DNA of 23,827 nt from an uncultured Clostridia bacterium. Lineage in GTDB: Bacteria > Bacillota_A > Clostridia > Christensenellales > CAG-138. A program made the position numbers and the translations under genes. The notes under the pieces are model-generated. The model had not been told where the DNA came from. It worked only from the letters and a program-made list of their open reading frames with translations, and did no database searches. The stretch lies in NCBI GenBank assembly GCA_947302865.1, contig CAMYWS010000005.1:1-23827 (forward strand), in the 5' to 3' direction. Shown piece after piece: positions 15,201-22,400 of the stretch. How positions within the stretch are numbered: the first letter of the stretch is position 1; each line of letters opens with the position of its first letter.

Positions 15201-15643
15201 CCGAGATGGAAACCGTCTACTCGACAAGCTATAACATCGACGAGGTTAAGAACGCGGTTGCCGATGACGCAATCGTTCGCGAGACGAATGCCGATGTGGA
15301 AAAGATCACATATTCGCTGATCGTTGACAGCGCAACGGAGATCCGTGTGTTCTATAAACCGGTCTCCGGCTACACAGGCGGATTTGCTGTGAACGATCCG
15401 TATACTGCGACAAAGGTCGGCGCAAGGTATCAGGTATCCGTCCTGAATATCCCTGCGCACATGCTCAGTGAGAAATACAACATTACGGCCACGACCGATA
15501 ACGGTGAAGCAAAGGTAATTGTTTCCGCAATGTCCTACGTGCAGAGCATACTGGACGCGTACACGGACGCGACCTCGCAGTATGCTATGGCCGCTATCTA
15601 TGCCTATTCGCAGGCGGCAAACGCATATAAAGCGGCGCATTGA
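12251..15643 (+). CDS. Large secreted multidomain surface protein with InlB-type repeats
   Basis: The 1130-residue protein has a Sec signal (about 1-25, SFAAG). The first domain (about 27-172; TNVTDALTRETTG, VEWNSNTTDGRTLDVYGK, IGLRSSSNAMYLDSIQITW) is a beta-sandwich type common in gut surface proteins. Then a 240-residue unit occurs twice: an InlB/Listeria-Bacteroides repeat (VSFDxNGGxGTM...GKEFxxW; about 182-253 and 422-493) plus a module with GDxVVI, DNKYL and IKCNxATYNG (about 254-417 and 497-650). Next are a DGFYLIGPDW module (about 654-755), a divergent InlB repeat (about 757-833, ending YTFVMPTGDVTITAEF) and a C-terminal region (about 838-1130) seen in clostridial surface proteins. No LPXTG motif or tail span is present. 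AGGAGGAG at 12235-12242 sets the start. Adhesion or glycan binding is inferred. Confidence 0.9.
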   Translation: MKQKKMLALLLALCLTFTLLPSFAAGEATNVTDALTRETTGATGTSYVNWTYTSEASGITYAGYSAGGNRSILLNAKNNYGIVTTVSGGKAKKVAVEWNSNTTDGRTLDVYGKSAAYSATSDLYGSNAGTKIGSIVCGTSTTLTIEDEYAYIGLRSSSNAMYLDSIQITWLVDGDAPQPTTYTVSFDSNGGTGTMADVTTTSPYTVPACTFTAPAGKEFDHWTVDGDNGVYDPGDEYELTGDTTFVAEWKDLPRMMLKRVPANGDVVVIYYPAAGKVMTGTDYFYSNKKHELVAAGATLTDDVLAVPDEALRLTVITTVADDGETTLYTFKTADNKYLEADGTNVQLVSEQGANTLFRLETAAAGIDNYYIKCNSATYNGNPQYIEYYGGYFTVYGISTNTGIYTFQFFSENGEGPTPSSYYTVSFDANGGSGTMEDVTDATSPYKLPDNGFTAPEGKEFKGWKMDGDETVYKAGASVTLTGDVTFYAQWKDLPTYTDMVKKTAIEAGDKVVIFNPNGGVVMTDEDYLYNNKHELEPAAATLTDEVLSVPSTAVILTVVTSAAKDSETVLYSFKTEDNKYLYVDGNDVKFVDAAGDNTLFVIEEATDGYYIKCNTATYNGNAQYLQYYHDYFTVYSMNDSYPERYLMNFYAEEQVTLEDGFYLIGPDWTIDAIDADNMFGENLSAGGEYILAATLAAGDQIKVVKVANGAITAWYPDGMDNQYTVDAAHAGEVNIYFRETYNSDWSAFGGYFYIEAGYNIICVSGEHGLVSTTHSRAAAGTTVTIYLEAEDDYEVDTLTVMCGETAVETIKVNDWQYTFVMPTGDVTITAEFAIPATEPFFKSQSLTLDGMIGVNFSVELPEISGVDYAASYMTFSVPHGECTERVDYAAATVRNSEVKSFTCYVTAIQMAEPITATFHYTQNDTEKTIEKTYSVEDYFTAFADVASQYDETTVALVRAVADYGYYSQRFLSAQRGWTLGTDYAEMETVYSTSYNIDEVKNAVADDAIVRETNADVEKITYSLIVDSATEIRVFYKPVSGYTGGFAVNDPYTATKVGARYQVSVLNIPAHMLSEKYNITATTDNGEAKVIVSAMSYVQSILDAYTDATSQYAMAAIYAYSQAANAYKAAH
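12794..14213 (+). repeat. Tandem 720-nt internal duplication in the surface protein gene
   Basis: The InlB-repeat start at 12794 recurs at 13514, an offset of exactly 720 bases or 240 codons. Landmark codons stay in register along the unit (for example the DNKYL and YIKCN segments). The DNA has diverged clearly, so the duplication is not recent. Confidence 0.85.
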
Positions 15644-15659
15644 CGTGAATTGACTATCG

Positions 15660-15688
15660 GGGGCGAAGACCGCGGTTTTCGCCCCTTT
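15660..15688 (+). terminator. Hairpin terminator after the surface protein gene
   Basis: GGGGCGAA (15660-15667) pairs with TTCGCCCC (15678-15685), with inner ACC/GGT pairing. The trailing TTT is short, so efficiency may be partial and some transcripts may enter the ABC exporter gene. Confidence 0.65.
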
Positions 15689-15721
15689 CCATCCATGTAA
15701 ACGACACGCAGACGGGAATTC

Positions 15722-17437
15722 ATGAAAAAATCGGCGCAGAAATGGCTCTATACGGTACCCGGTCATAAAAAGTGGTATATCGTTTGCCTGACCCTCATTG
15801 AGATGCTGCTCGGAGGGTCCGGAGTACTGCACGCGCTTTTTATGAAGGGGATGGTGGACGCTGCGGTCAAGGGGGACGGAGCGGGCTTCTGGCGAAACCT
15901 TGCGATGATCCTTACGCTCGCTTCGGCGCAGCTCGCACTGCGCGCAGTAGACCGCTGGCTCACGGAGCTTTCCAAATCGAGCTTCGAAAACGCGTTTAAG
16001 GGCAGACTGACAAAAACGCTGCTTGAAAAAGACTTTCTGCGCGTCAGCGCGGTCCATTCCGGAGAATGGATGAACCGGCTGACCAATGATACGGTCGTCG
16101 TGACAAACGGGTACGTGGAGATCTTCCCGGGACTCTTCGGCATGGCGGTCAAGCTGATGAGCGCGCTCGTGATGATCATCGTGATCGAACCGAAGTTCGC
16201 TGCGATCCTGATCCCCGGAGGATTGATCCTGGCGTTCACGACGGTCCTGTTCCGAAAGGTGATGAAGCGGCTGCACAAAAACGTGCAGGAGTCGGACGGG
16301 AAGGTGCGCATCTTTTTGCAGGAGCGAATTGCAAGTCTCTTCATGCTGCGTTCTTTCGCCGCGGAAGAACAGACGCAGGCAGGGGCGGAGGAGAAGATGC
16401 GTTTTCACAAGGCGCAGAGAATGCGCCGCAACCGGTTCTCCAATTTCTGCAACGTCGGTTTCGGAGCTGCAATGACCGCGATGTATCTGCTCGGCGTAGC
16501 ATGGGGCGGGTACGGCATCCTGGTCGGAACGGTCAGCTTCGGAACACTGACCGCGATCATGCAGCTTTTGTCGCAGATCCAGACGCCGATGGCGAATATC
16601 ACCGGGTTCCTTCCGCGGTATTACGCCATGCTTGCGAGCGCGGAACGGCTGATGGAAGCGGAGAACTTCGAGTCGGACGATACGGAGGCGATGCCGCTTT
16701 CCGGCGCGAACCGATTCTATGAAAACGAATTGACGGCGATCGGATTCAGAAACGTGGACTTTACGTATTATCCGGTTACCGAAAACGCGTTGAGCGTCGA
16801 AAAAAACGATATGCCTGTCGTTTTGAAGAATCTCTCGCTGGAGATCAAAAAAGGCGAATATGCGGCGTTTACGGGCACGAGCGGGTGCGGGAAGTCCACG
16901 GCGCTGAAGCTTCTGATGTGCGTCATGCATCCGGACGCAGGCAACCGCTATTATACGGACAGACAGGGGAACAGCGGAGAACTGACCTCCGCGTACCGAA
17001 GACTGTTTGCCTATGTGCCGCAGGGGAATTACCTGATGAGCGGAACGATCCGCGAGATCGTCTCCTTTGCTGAGCCGGATGCGGCTTCGGATGAGGAACG
17101 GCTTCAGAACGCGCTGCGTATCGCGTGCGCGGACAGCTTCGTTTCGGAACTCGATCAAGGCGCGGACACGCTGCTCGGCGAGCGCGGTGCAGGACTGTCG
17201 GAAGGGCAGATGCAGCGTATCGCGATCGCACGCGCGATCTTTTCCGGAAGTCCGATCCTGCTGCTGGACGAGGCGACGAGCGCGCTGGACGCGCAAACGG
17301 AACAGAAGCTTCTTGAAAACCTGCGCACCATGACGGACAAAACGGTCATCATTGTCACGCACCGCCCCGCGGCGCTTTCGATCTGCGACCGCGTACTGGA
17401 GTTCGCGGAAGACGGCGTTCGGGACAAAACGGTTTAA
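15722..17437 (+). CDS. ABC exporter half-transporter (fused membrane and ATPase domains)
   Basis: The 571-residue protein has an N-terminal six-span domain (about 1-310) and a C-terminal ATPase domain (about 345-571). Seen motifs are Walker A GTSGCGKST (about 383-391), VPQGNYLMSGTIREI for the Q-loop region, a variant signature LSEGQMQRIAIARA (about 493), Walker B ILLLDEATSALD and the H-loop VTHR. The length and order are those of type IV (MsbA/peptide-exporter) half-transporters acting as dimers. No peptidase C39 domain is present. Substrates in this family range from lipids to drugs and peptides and cannot be told here. The insert NRYYTDRQGNSGELTSAYRR after Walker A is normal. The binding site is weak (GGGA before ATTC-ATG). 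No dedicated promoter is evident. Confidence 0.95.
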   Translation: MKKSAQKWLYTVPGHKKWYIVCLTLIEMLLGGSGVLHALFMKGMVDAAVKGDGAGFWRNLAMILTLASAQLALRAVDRWLTELSKSSFENAFKGRLTKTLLEKDFLRVSAVHSGEWMNRLTNDTVVVTNGYVEIFPGLFGMAVKLMSALVMIIVIEPKFAAILIPGGLILAFTTVLFRKVMKRLHKNVQESDGKVRIFLQERIASLFMLRSFAAEEQTQAGAEEKMRFHKAQRMRRNRFSNFCNVGFGAAMTAMYLLGVAWGGYGILVGTVSFGTLTAIMQLLSQIQTPMANITGFLPRYYAMLASAERLMEAENFESDDTEAMPLSGANRFYENELTAIGFRNVDFTYYPVTENALSVEKNDMPVVLKNLSLEIKKGEYAAFTGTSGCGKSTALKLLMCVMHPDAGNRYYTDRQGNSGELTSAYRRLFAYVPQGNYLMSGTIREIVSFAEPDAASDEERLQNALRIACADSFVSELDQGADTLLGERGAGLSEGQMQRIAIARAIFSGSPILLLDEATSALDAQTEQKLLENLRTMTDKTVIIVTHRPAALSICDRVLEFAEDGVRDKTV

Positions 17438-17460
17438 GCGGCAAATGTTTACAGACATGA

Positions 17461-17489
17461 AAAAAGCCCCTGAATCAGGGGCTTTTTCT
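17461..17489. terminator. Bidirectional terminator between ABC exporter and tRNA-Glu
   Basis: AAAAAGCCCCTGA and TCAGGGGCTTTTT flank a single A, giving a stem of at least 10 base pairs with a small loop. T runs occur on either strand. It serves the exporter gene (+) and the tRNA (-). Confidence 0.92.
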
Positions 17490-17496
17490 TTGACTT

Positions 17497-17571
17497 GGTA
17501 CCCGGTACGGGAGTCGAACCCGTGTTACCGCCGTGAGAGGGCGGTGTCCTAGGCCACTAGACGAACCGAGC
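17497..17571 (-). tRNA. tRNA-Glu, anticodon CTC
   Basis: The minus strand reads as a complete 75-nt cloverleaf. The acceptor strands are GCTCGGT and ACCGGGT, followed by A73 and an encoded CCA. The D arm contains TAGTGG, the anticodon stem CCGCC/GGCGG carries the loop CTCTCAC (anticodon CTC, reads GAG), and the T arm is ACGGG-TTCGACT-CCCGT. The acceptor stem has G-T pairs at 1:72 and 3:70. The sequence is close to tRNA-Glu of other Bacillota. A near-perfect promoter lies just upstream. Confidence 0.97.
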
Positions 17572-17582
17572 ACGCAAGTGAT

Positions 17583-17611
17583 ATAATACAAAAGATTGTC
17601 GGTTTTGTCAA
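17583..17611 (-). promoter_or_regulatory. Strong promoter for tRNA-Glu
   Basis: On the minus strand a perfect TTGACA (17611-17606) and TATTAT (17588-17583) are 17 bases apart, 11 bases before the first tRNA base. The -35 box lies only 29 bases after the ung stop codon, with no terminator between. Confidence 0.9.
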
Positions 17612-17640
17612 TCCTTTTTTTGCTATTTGAGAAAAGTTTT

Positions 17641-18309
17641 TCAGTCGAGGCGCCAGTCGATCGGGGATTGACCGCTTTTTGCAAGACAGGCGTTCGCTTT
17701 CGAAAAATGACGGCAGCCGAAAAAGCCGTTATAGGCGGAAAGCGGGCTCGGATGCGGCGCTTCGAGCTTGACGTGGATCGGATTGGTGACGACCCTTGCC
17801 TTGTTTCGCGCGTTGGCGCCCCACAGCAGAAAGACGACCGGCGTTTGTTTTTCGTTCAGAAGCGCGATCACACGGTCGGTAAACGCTTCCCAGCCGCGCC
17901 CTTTGTGCGAATTGGGCATATGCTCCCGCACGGTCAGCACCGTATTCAGAAGGAGCACACCCTGACGCGCCCACGCGGTCAATTCGCCGTGGTTCGGCTG
18001 CGGTATACCGAGATCATCATGAAGCTCCTGAAAGATGTTTTTGAGCGAAGGAGGCGGTTCCACGCCCTTCTGAACGGAGAAGCAGAGCCCGTGCGCCTGC
18101 CCGGGACCGTGGTACGGGTCCTGCCCGATGATGACGACCTTGGTATCGGCAAAGCTTGTGTACTTCAGGGCGTTGAAAATGTCGTACATGCTGGGATAGA
18201 TCGTATGTGTCCGGTACTCTTCGACAAGAAACCGACGCAGCGCCTGATACTGCTCCGAGGCAAAGTAATCCGCAAGAAGAGCGTCCCAGTCGTTTCCGAT
18301 ATGTACCAT
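17641..18309 (-). CDS. ung: Uracil-DNA glycosylase, family 1
   Basis: The 222-residue protein is full length for family 1 UDG. The water-activating motif is GQDPYH (62-67; D64, H67), followed by GLCFSV and PPSLKNIF (87-94). LLLNTVLTV (119-127) holds the uracil-recognition Asn. VFLLWGANAR (159-168) is a conserved strand. The DNA-intercalating loop is HPSPLSA (186-192; H186). It removes uracil from DNA in base excision repair in the cytosol. ATG 18309 follows GGAGG by about 6 bases; a longer in-frame start lies within the divergent promoter region and is unlikely. It is divergent from the Nudix gene, 77 bases between starts, with overlapping promoters. Confidence 0.98.
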   Translation of the reverse strand: MVHIGNDWDALLADYFASEQYQALRRFLVEEYRTHTIYPSMYDIFNALKYTSFADTKVVIIGQDPYHGPGQAHGLCFSVQKGVEPPPSLKNIFQELHDDLGIPQPNHGELTAWARQGVLLLNTVLTVREHMPNSHKGRGWEAFTDRVIALLNEKQTPVVFLLWGANARNKARVVTNPIHVKLEAPHPSPLSAYNGFFGCRHFSKANACLAKSGQSPIDWRLD

Positions 18310-18332
18310 AAGCGCCTCCGATGTTTTTCTAC

Positions 18333-18361
18333 AGTATACACCAAAGCACGCTTGCGGACAA
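18333..18361 (-). promoter_or_regulatory. Promoter for ung
   Basis: On the minus strand TTGTCC (18361-18356) and TATACT (18338-18333) are 17 bases apart. Its -35 overlaps the -35 of the divergent Nudix promoter by two bases. Confidence 0.75.
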
Positions 18362-18380
18362 GGGGGAATCATGGTATACT
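18352..18380 (+). promoter_or_regulatory. Promoter abutting the Nudix hydrolase start
   Basis: TTGCGG (18352-18357) and TATACT (18375-18380) are 17 bases apart. The -10 box ends 6 bases before ATG 18387, so the start of transcription would coincide with the start codon. Confidence 0.7.
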
Positions 18381-18386
18381 GCGGAT

Positions 18387-18938
18387 ATGGAATTCTATGA
18401 AGCATTGAAACAATACAGCCCGCGCGACGCGCAGGAGGAAACGGACAAGGCGGTCATGCTGGACTGTCTCGAGCGGTATCCGGATATCTATGAGCGCAGC
18501 AATCTGCTGTTTCACGTGACGGCGTCCGCCTGGATCACGAACAAATCGCGCGACCGCGTGTTGATGGTCTATCACAATATCTACGATTCATGGGCGTGGA
18601 CCGGCGGTCATGCGGACGGGGATCGGGATCTTCTGAAGGTGGCGCTCAGGGAGGCGACGGAGGAGACGGGGGTTTTGTCCGTTCGCCCCGCGGGGGATCG
18701 TCTCCTCTCGATCGAAACGCTCACGGTCAATCCGCATTATAAGCGCGGACTGTTCGTTCCAGCGCATCTGCACCTGAACGGGACGTATCTTCTGATTGCG
18801 GATGATACGGAGCCGCTTCGCGTGAAAGCGGATGAAAACAGCGCCGTGAAATGGTTCCTGCCGGACGAAGCGATCAAAGCGTGTTCCGAGCCGTGGATGC
18901 GGCCGGTCTATCAGCGGCTGAACGACCGGATGAAGTGA
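18387..18938 (+). CDS. Nudix hydrolase
   Basis: The 183-residue protein has one Nudix domain. The Nudix helix reads GGHADGD then LLKVALREATEETGV, with the metal-binding REATEETGV core intact; the Glu usually found at the start of the helix is not present at the expected place. The preceding VLMVYHNIYDSWAWTGGHAD is typical of a clostridial subgroup. The reaction would be hydrolysis of a nucleoside diphosphate-linked substrate; the exact one is unknown. ATG 18387 gives the usual family N-terminus (MEFYEALKQY). There is no ribosome binding site, and the -10 box is 6 bases away. It is divergent from ung, which would fit a nucleotide-pool or DNA-repair role, but that is only context. Confidence 0.94.
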   Translation: MEFYEALKQYSPRDAQEETDKAVMLDCLERYPDIYERSNLLFHVTASAWITNKSRDRVLMVYHNIYDSWAWTGGHADGDRDLLKVALREATEETGVLSVRPAGDRLLSIETLTVNPHYKRGLFVPAHLHLNGTYLLIADDTEPLRVKADENSAVKWFLPDEAIKACSEPWMRPVYQRLNDRMK

Positions 18939-18956
18939 TCGTTTAGAAGCGAAAGA

Positions 18957-18989
18957 GGGTATCGCCTGTTTGGCGATACCCTTTCTTTT
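18957..18989. terminator. Bidirectional terminator between Nudix and CotH-type genes
   Basis: GGGTATCGCC (18957-18966) and GGCGATACCC (18972-18981) form a perfect 10-bp stem with loop TGTTT, followed by TTTCTTTT. An A-rich stretch lies on the other side. It sits between converging genes. Confidence 0.9.
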
Positions 18990-19046
18990 GATCCTTCCGT
19001 ACCAGGCATGCGCTGCAAAACGACGCACGGCCGCAGAAAGTCGTTT

Positions 19047-22000
19047 TCAGGAAGCTGCGTTTTGCCTTGCCTCTTCCATGATCGCATCCCATTCGGCCCG
19101 CGGCAGCCGAAACTCCGAACAGATCTGTTCCTGAATGATCGTATAGCGGGTATCGATCTCTTCGCGCATGGACTGAATGTGCTGTTCCCATTCTTCCACG
19201 GAAGAGGGACTGGCGAACAATTCGATATGCTGCTGTATTTCCGGACGAAGAGCGTCCGCCATCTCGTCAAGAAGCGCATGCAGCCGCTCTGTGGAGAAAT
19301 CCGTGCAAAGAAGCTGCGCATATCTGCGGACGAATCGGTCGCACCACCCGGGATTGTCCCGCAGAGCTGCGTAGATATCCATGTTGGCAACTCTGTTCTG
19401 GGCTTTATCATAGACCACGCCTTGTCGGTTGAAATAGTCCGTGAAGATATTCCGGTAGGAGGAACGCGCCGTGAAGCAGCGATCGATATCATAGAATACC
19501 GGCCGCCAGCGAACGGTATAATCATTTGTCGCCCAATAGCTCTGGTTCTTGACGTCATAATTGCAGAAGTAGGTCTGAGCGATGAGATAATCGATGATAT
19601 AATCCACGTCTACCCATTGAGAAAACTGTTCGTAAGCGGCGTCGTCCGCCAGGTTGTTGTTTCTGGCAAACTTCCGCACGCGCTGAAAGTCTTTGTCCGT
19701 TCCGTATTTTACCGAGGCGTTGATGGCAATATGACTGACCGTTTCGGGATCCACACCGAAGTGCGTTACCAGATAATCCTGATTCATGCACTCGTTCAGG
19801 TCCATGATCCCGTAATACGTGCCGTTGATATACGCGATCACCGGGCGGGTCTGCGCGCTGTCCAGACCAAGTCCGGAAACAGCCCGCAGAGCGAAGGAAT
19901 CACGAAGACGCGCCGCGGTATAATCCTGACTGCCGTTGCGCAGGATCAGCGAACCGTAGTCGGCAGCGGTGCCGTCGCCCCAGAAAGGATAATTCACCGA
20001 GCCCTGACCGAGCCGTGTGCGCAGATGCAGCGACAGGGACTTTTGCGGATATTTGATGGATTGGTTTCCGCGCGGGTTGATCTCAGCCGCAAACACGGTT
20101 CCGAGCGTGCCGTCCGCCTCATAGAAGGCGATCTGCGCATCTGTACGGGGATAATGACCGGAGATGGTATTGATGCGGGTGAACTCCCTGAACCGCGCAG
20201 GATCGCAGGCAATGCAGACGATCGGAAGCGTATGGGGCTCCGCAAACACATAGGACGCCATGATTACGCGACTGGGCAGAGCGTCCGGACGACAGGAAAC
20301 TGCCCGAACGATTGCGGACGAGGAGATAAGGATCGGCTCTTCATAGACCGGAGACGCTTCTGTCGGTTCATTGCCGTCCAGGGTATAACGGATGACAGCG
20401 TTCGGGTCGGAGCAGGTTATCTGCAGAGAAAAGGGTTCCGAGTGATACAGGACCGTGTCCGAAAACAGAGGAGCGGGGCTTCGTCCGAGCGCATAGTCGC
20501 TGCTGTTGGAGGCATTGGGCGTGGGCGAATAGAAAAACACGCGCGGGATCGCAGGCGCATCCGTCCGGCCGCTGGTGAGCCCTTCCGAAAGATCGCCGGT
20601 ATCAAACACATCCCGGACGTGACCTTCCGCATCATACAAAAAAAGGGATTCCCCCGTTGCGGAAATACGGAAACCGTCTGGCGCAAAGACAGCATAAGCG
20701 CCCGGATCGATCCTGCCGGACAGCCTGAGTCCGGACGTTCTGTCTTCTTTGTCGGACAATACCCATCCGTCGAGATCGACAGCGCTGCCGGAACCGTTTT
20801 TCAGTTCCACCCAATCGCTGCCGGTTTTTTCGACAGCCGAAACTTCACTGATGAACAGATCGTCCGACGGGAATGCGCTCAACAGATTGATGTCATGGAT
20901 GACGGCGGCGTTCGGACCGCCGGGCGTAGGATATTTGTAGTATACCGGGCTGCCGTCGGGCGTCAGACCAACGGAGGTGTCTTTGGGCACCTGCTCCTGA
21001 TAGGGAATGCGAAGATAGGTCCTTGTACTGCGGCGATACAGCTGCAGCCCGTCGTCTGCGGAGGAAAGGGAGAAGGACGCATGATACTCCCCGCCAGCGG
21101 AGCTCTTGCCCGATAAAAAGATGAGGAGGTATTCCCCGGGGTCCAGAACGATGTCGGGACATTGCCATTTGAGCGGGGAATCGAACGTATCGCTGAGATA
21201 ATAATCGGCAAGGTTCACCGGTTCCCGACCGGCGTTATACAGCTCGGCAAAGTCCGAATGATCGCCGTAGCTGTCGATGACGGAATATGTGTTTCGGAAC
21301 AGGACTTCGCTCAGCTGTACGGGTTCCGCGGCGTCCGCAGCCAGAGTCGGCTCAATGCCGATCAGCGCGTCGTCGTTTTTCGCGCCGGGCGTCGGACTGC
21401 CGCAGTAGCCGAAAACGCCGTTCTGGTTCCGTGCCCAGGATACGCCTTTGTTCAGTGCGGGAACGTAAACCGTATCGACCAGCGCAAGGTCCGGGTCAAA
21501 GAGATACATCGTTTCTCCGGCGGAGGAAATGCCGAGATCGACTGCGTTCGGCTCCGTGCTGCAGGGGATCGCAATGACGCCTCCTGCCTGTACCGTGACG
21601 GAAGGGAGAGGGGCTTTATCTGGATTGTCCGGGCGGTCGGAAAGGAAGAATCCTTCCAAAGAGAGTTCGGTATCTCCGGGATTGAAGATCTCGATCCAAT
21701 CTGCGCCGCCGAAGCCGCCGTCCGGAAGATCGTTGGAGCAGATTTCGTTGAGATAAAGCACCGTTTCGGAATGTTTCGGCGTAAGATCCTCCGGGATTAC
21801 TTCTTCGGGAGGAGGTTCGGTTTCCGGGCAAACATCGGAAATGTCGCTGTCCGTTCCGTTCGCTTCTCCGGGCGTGGGAAGAATACAGTAGCCGAACGAA
21901 CCGTCCTGCCGACGGGCGTAGGAAACGTCCTGCGGAAGCGCGGGAATGACGATCCGTTCCAGCAGATTGCCGGACGGGTCCATAAGATACAGCGTATCGC

Positions 22001-22400
22001 CGCCTTTGGACAAGCCGAAAGGCAGACAGAAGATCGAATCGTCGTGGTCGGCTCTGGCATAGAACAGGACATAGCCGCCCGCGGGAATGCGCACGCCCGG
22101 CAGCATGTTGGAAAGACTGTAGTCGTCGTCTTTATCCGTTAAAATATATCCCTGCAGGTCGATCTCGGAGGAAGAAAGATTATGCAGTTCGATCCAGTCC
22201 GGAGAGCCGAGCGCTTCGTCAATGCTGGAATTCTTGTTTGACGTGACGACTTCATTGATGACCAGCGATTGCTCCTGAGAGGTACAGCCGAATAAAGTGC
22301 AAACCGCAAAGCAAAGCAGTAAACCGAGGAAAAACAGGATGTGTTTCCTCTGCAAACCGGCGAAACGCCCGATTTTCGGTTTATCATTTGTCGGATACAT
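19047..22400 (-). CDS. Lipoprotein with four lamin-tail domains and a CotH kinase-like domain
   Basis: The 1117-residue protein has a cytosolic Lys-rich start, a hydrophobic segment (about 21-36) and lipobox TLFGC (Cys39). Four lamin-tail domains follow (about 45-183, 208-345, 355-500, 508-630). Each has an INE/SEV start, a DWIEL-type motif, GYxLSD and a PTPG ending. A chitobiase C-terminal-like domain (about 645-715; IRYTLDGNEPTE) comes next. The end (about 720-1117) is CotH kinase-like, with PRGNQSIKYPQKSL, LILRNGSQDYTAARLRD, YINGTYYGIMDLNE, QTYFCNYDVKNQSYW and RPVFYDIDRCF. CotH proteins are atypical protein kinases in spore coats and in many bacterial surface proteins. ATG 22400 has GGGAG 6 bases before. 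It should act outside the membrane; the target is unknown. Confidence 0.93.
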   Translation of the reverse strand: MYPTNDKPKIGRFAGLQRKHILFFLGLLLCFAVCTLFGCTSQEQSLVINEVVTSNKNSSIDEALGSPDWIELHNLSSSEIDLQGYILTDKDDDYSLSNMLPGVRIPAGGYVLFYARADHDDSIFCLPFGLSKGGDTLYLMDPSGNLLERIVIPALPQDVSYARRQDGSFGYCILPTPGEANGTDSDISDVCPETEPPPEEVIPEDLTPKHSETVLYLNEICSNDLPDGGFGGADWIEIFNPGDTELSLEGFFLSDRPDNPDKAPLPSVTVQAGGVIAIPCSTEPNAVDLGISSAGETMYLFDPDLALVDTVYVPALNKGVSWARNQNGVFGYCGSPTPGAKNDDALIGIEPTLAADAAEPVQLSEVLFRNTYSVIDSYGDHSDFAELYNAGREPVNLADYYLSDTFDSPLKWQCPDIVLDPGEYLLIFLSGKSSAGGEYHASFSLSSADDGLQLYRRSTRTYLRIPYQEQVPKDTSVGLTPDGSPVYYKYPTPGGPNAAVIHDINLLSAFPSDDLFISEVSAVEKTGSDWVELKNGSGSAVDLDGWVLSDKEDRTSGLRLSGRIDPGAYAVFAPDGFRISATGESLFLYDAEGHVRDVFDTGDLSEGLTSGRTDAPAIPRVFFYSPTPNASNSSDYALGRSPAPLFSDTVLYHSEPFSLQITCSDPNAVIRYTLDGNEPTEASPVYEEPILISSSAIVRAVSCRPDALPSRVIMASYVFAEPHTLPIVCIACDPARFREFTRINTISGHYPRTDAQIAFYEADGTLGTVFAAEINPRGNQSIKYPQKSLSLHLRTRLGQGSVNYPFWGDGTAADYGSLILRNGSQDYTAARLRDSFALRAVSGLGLDSAQTRPVIAYINGTYYGIMDLNECMNQDYLVTHFGVDPETVSHIAINASVKYGTDKDFQRVRKFARNNNLADDAAYEQFSQWVDVDYIIDYLIAQTYFCNYDVKNQSYWATNDYTVRWRPVFYDIDRCFTARSSYRNIFTDYFNRQGVVYDKAQNRVANMDIYAALRDNPGWCDRFVRRYAQLLCTDFSTERLHALLDEMADALRPEIQQHIELFASPSSVEEWEQHIQSMREEIDTRYTIIQEQICSEFRLPRAEWDAIMEEARQNAAS

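Noticed and set aside
12251..15643. Sortase-anchored wall protein
   Set aside because: I looked for an LPXTG-type motif, hydrophobic tail and basic end and found none; the protein ends in AYSQAANAYKAAH.
13892..17458. A very long open frame (over 1180 codons) on the minus strand
   Set aside because: It lies opposite the surface protein and the ABC exporter, both of which have clear domains and start signals. Its sequence is Arg/His-rich with no recognisable domain and it spans an intergenic terminator. It results from low use of codons whose complement is a stop.
19008..21116. A 700-codon plus-strand frame opposite the CotH-type gene
   Set aside because: The minus strand encodes recognised lamin-tail and CotH domains here. 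The plus-strand product has no domain and no ribosome binding site.
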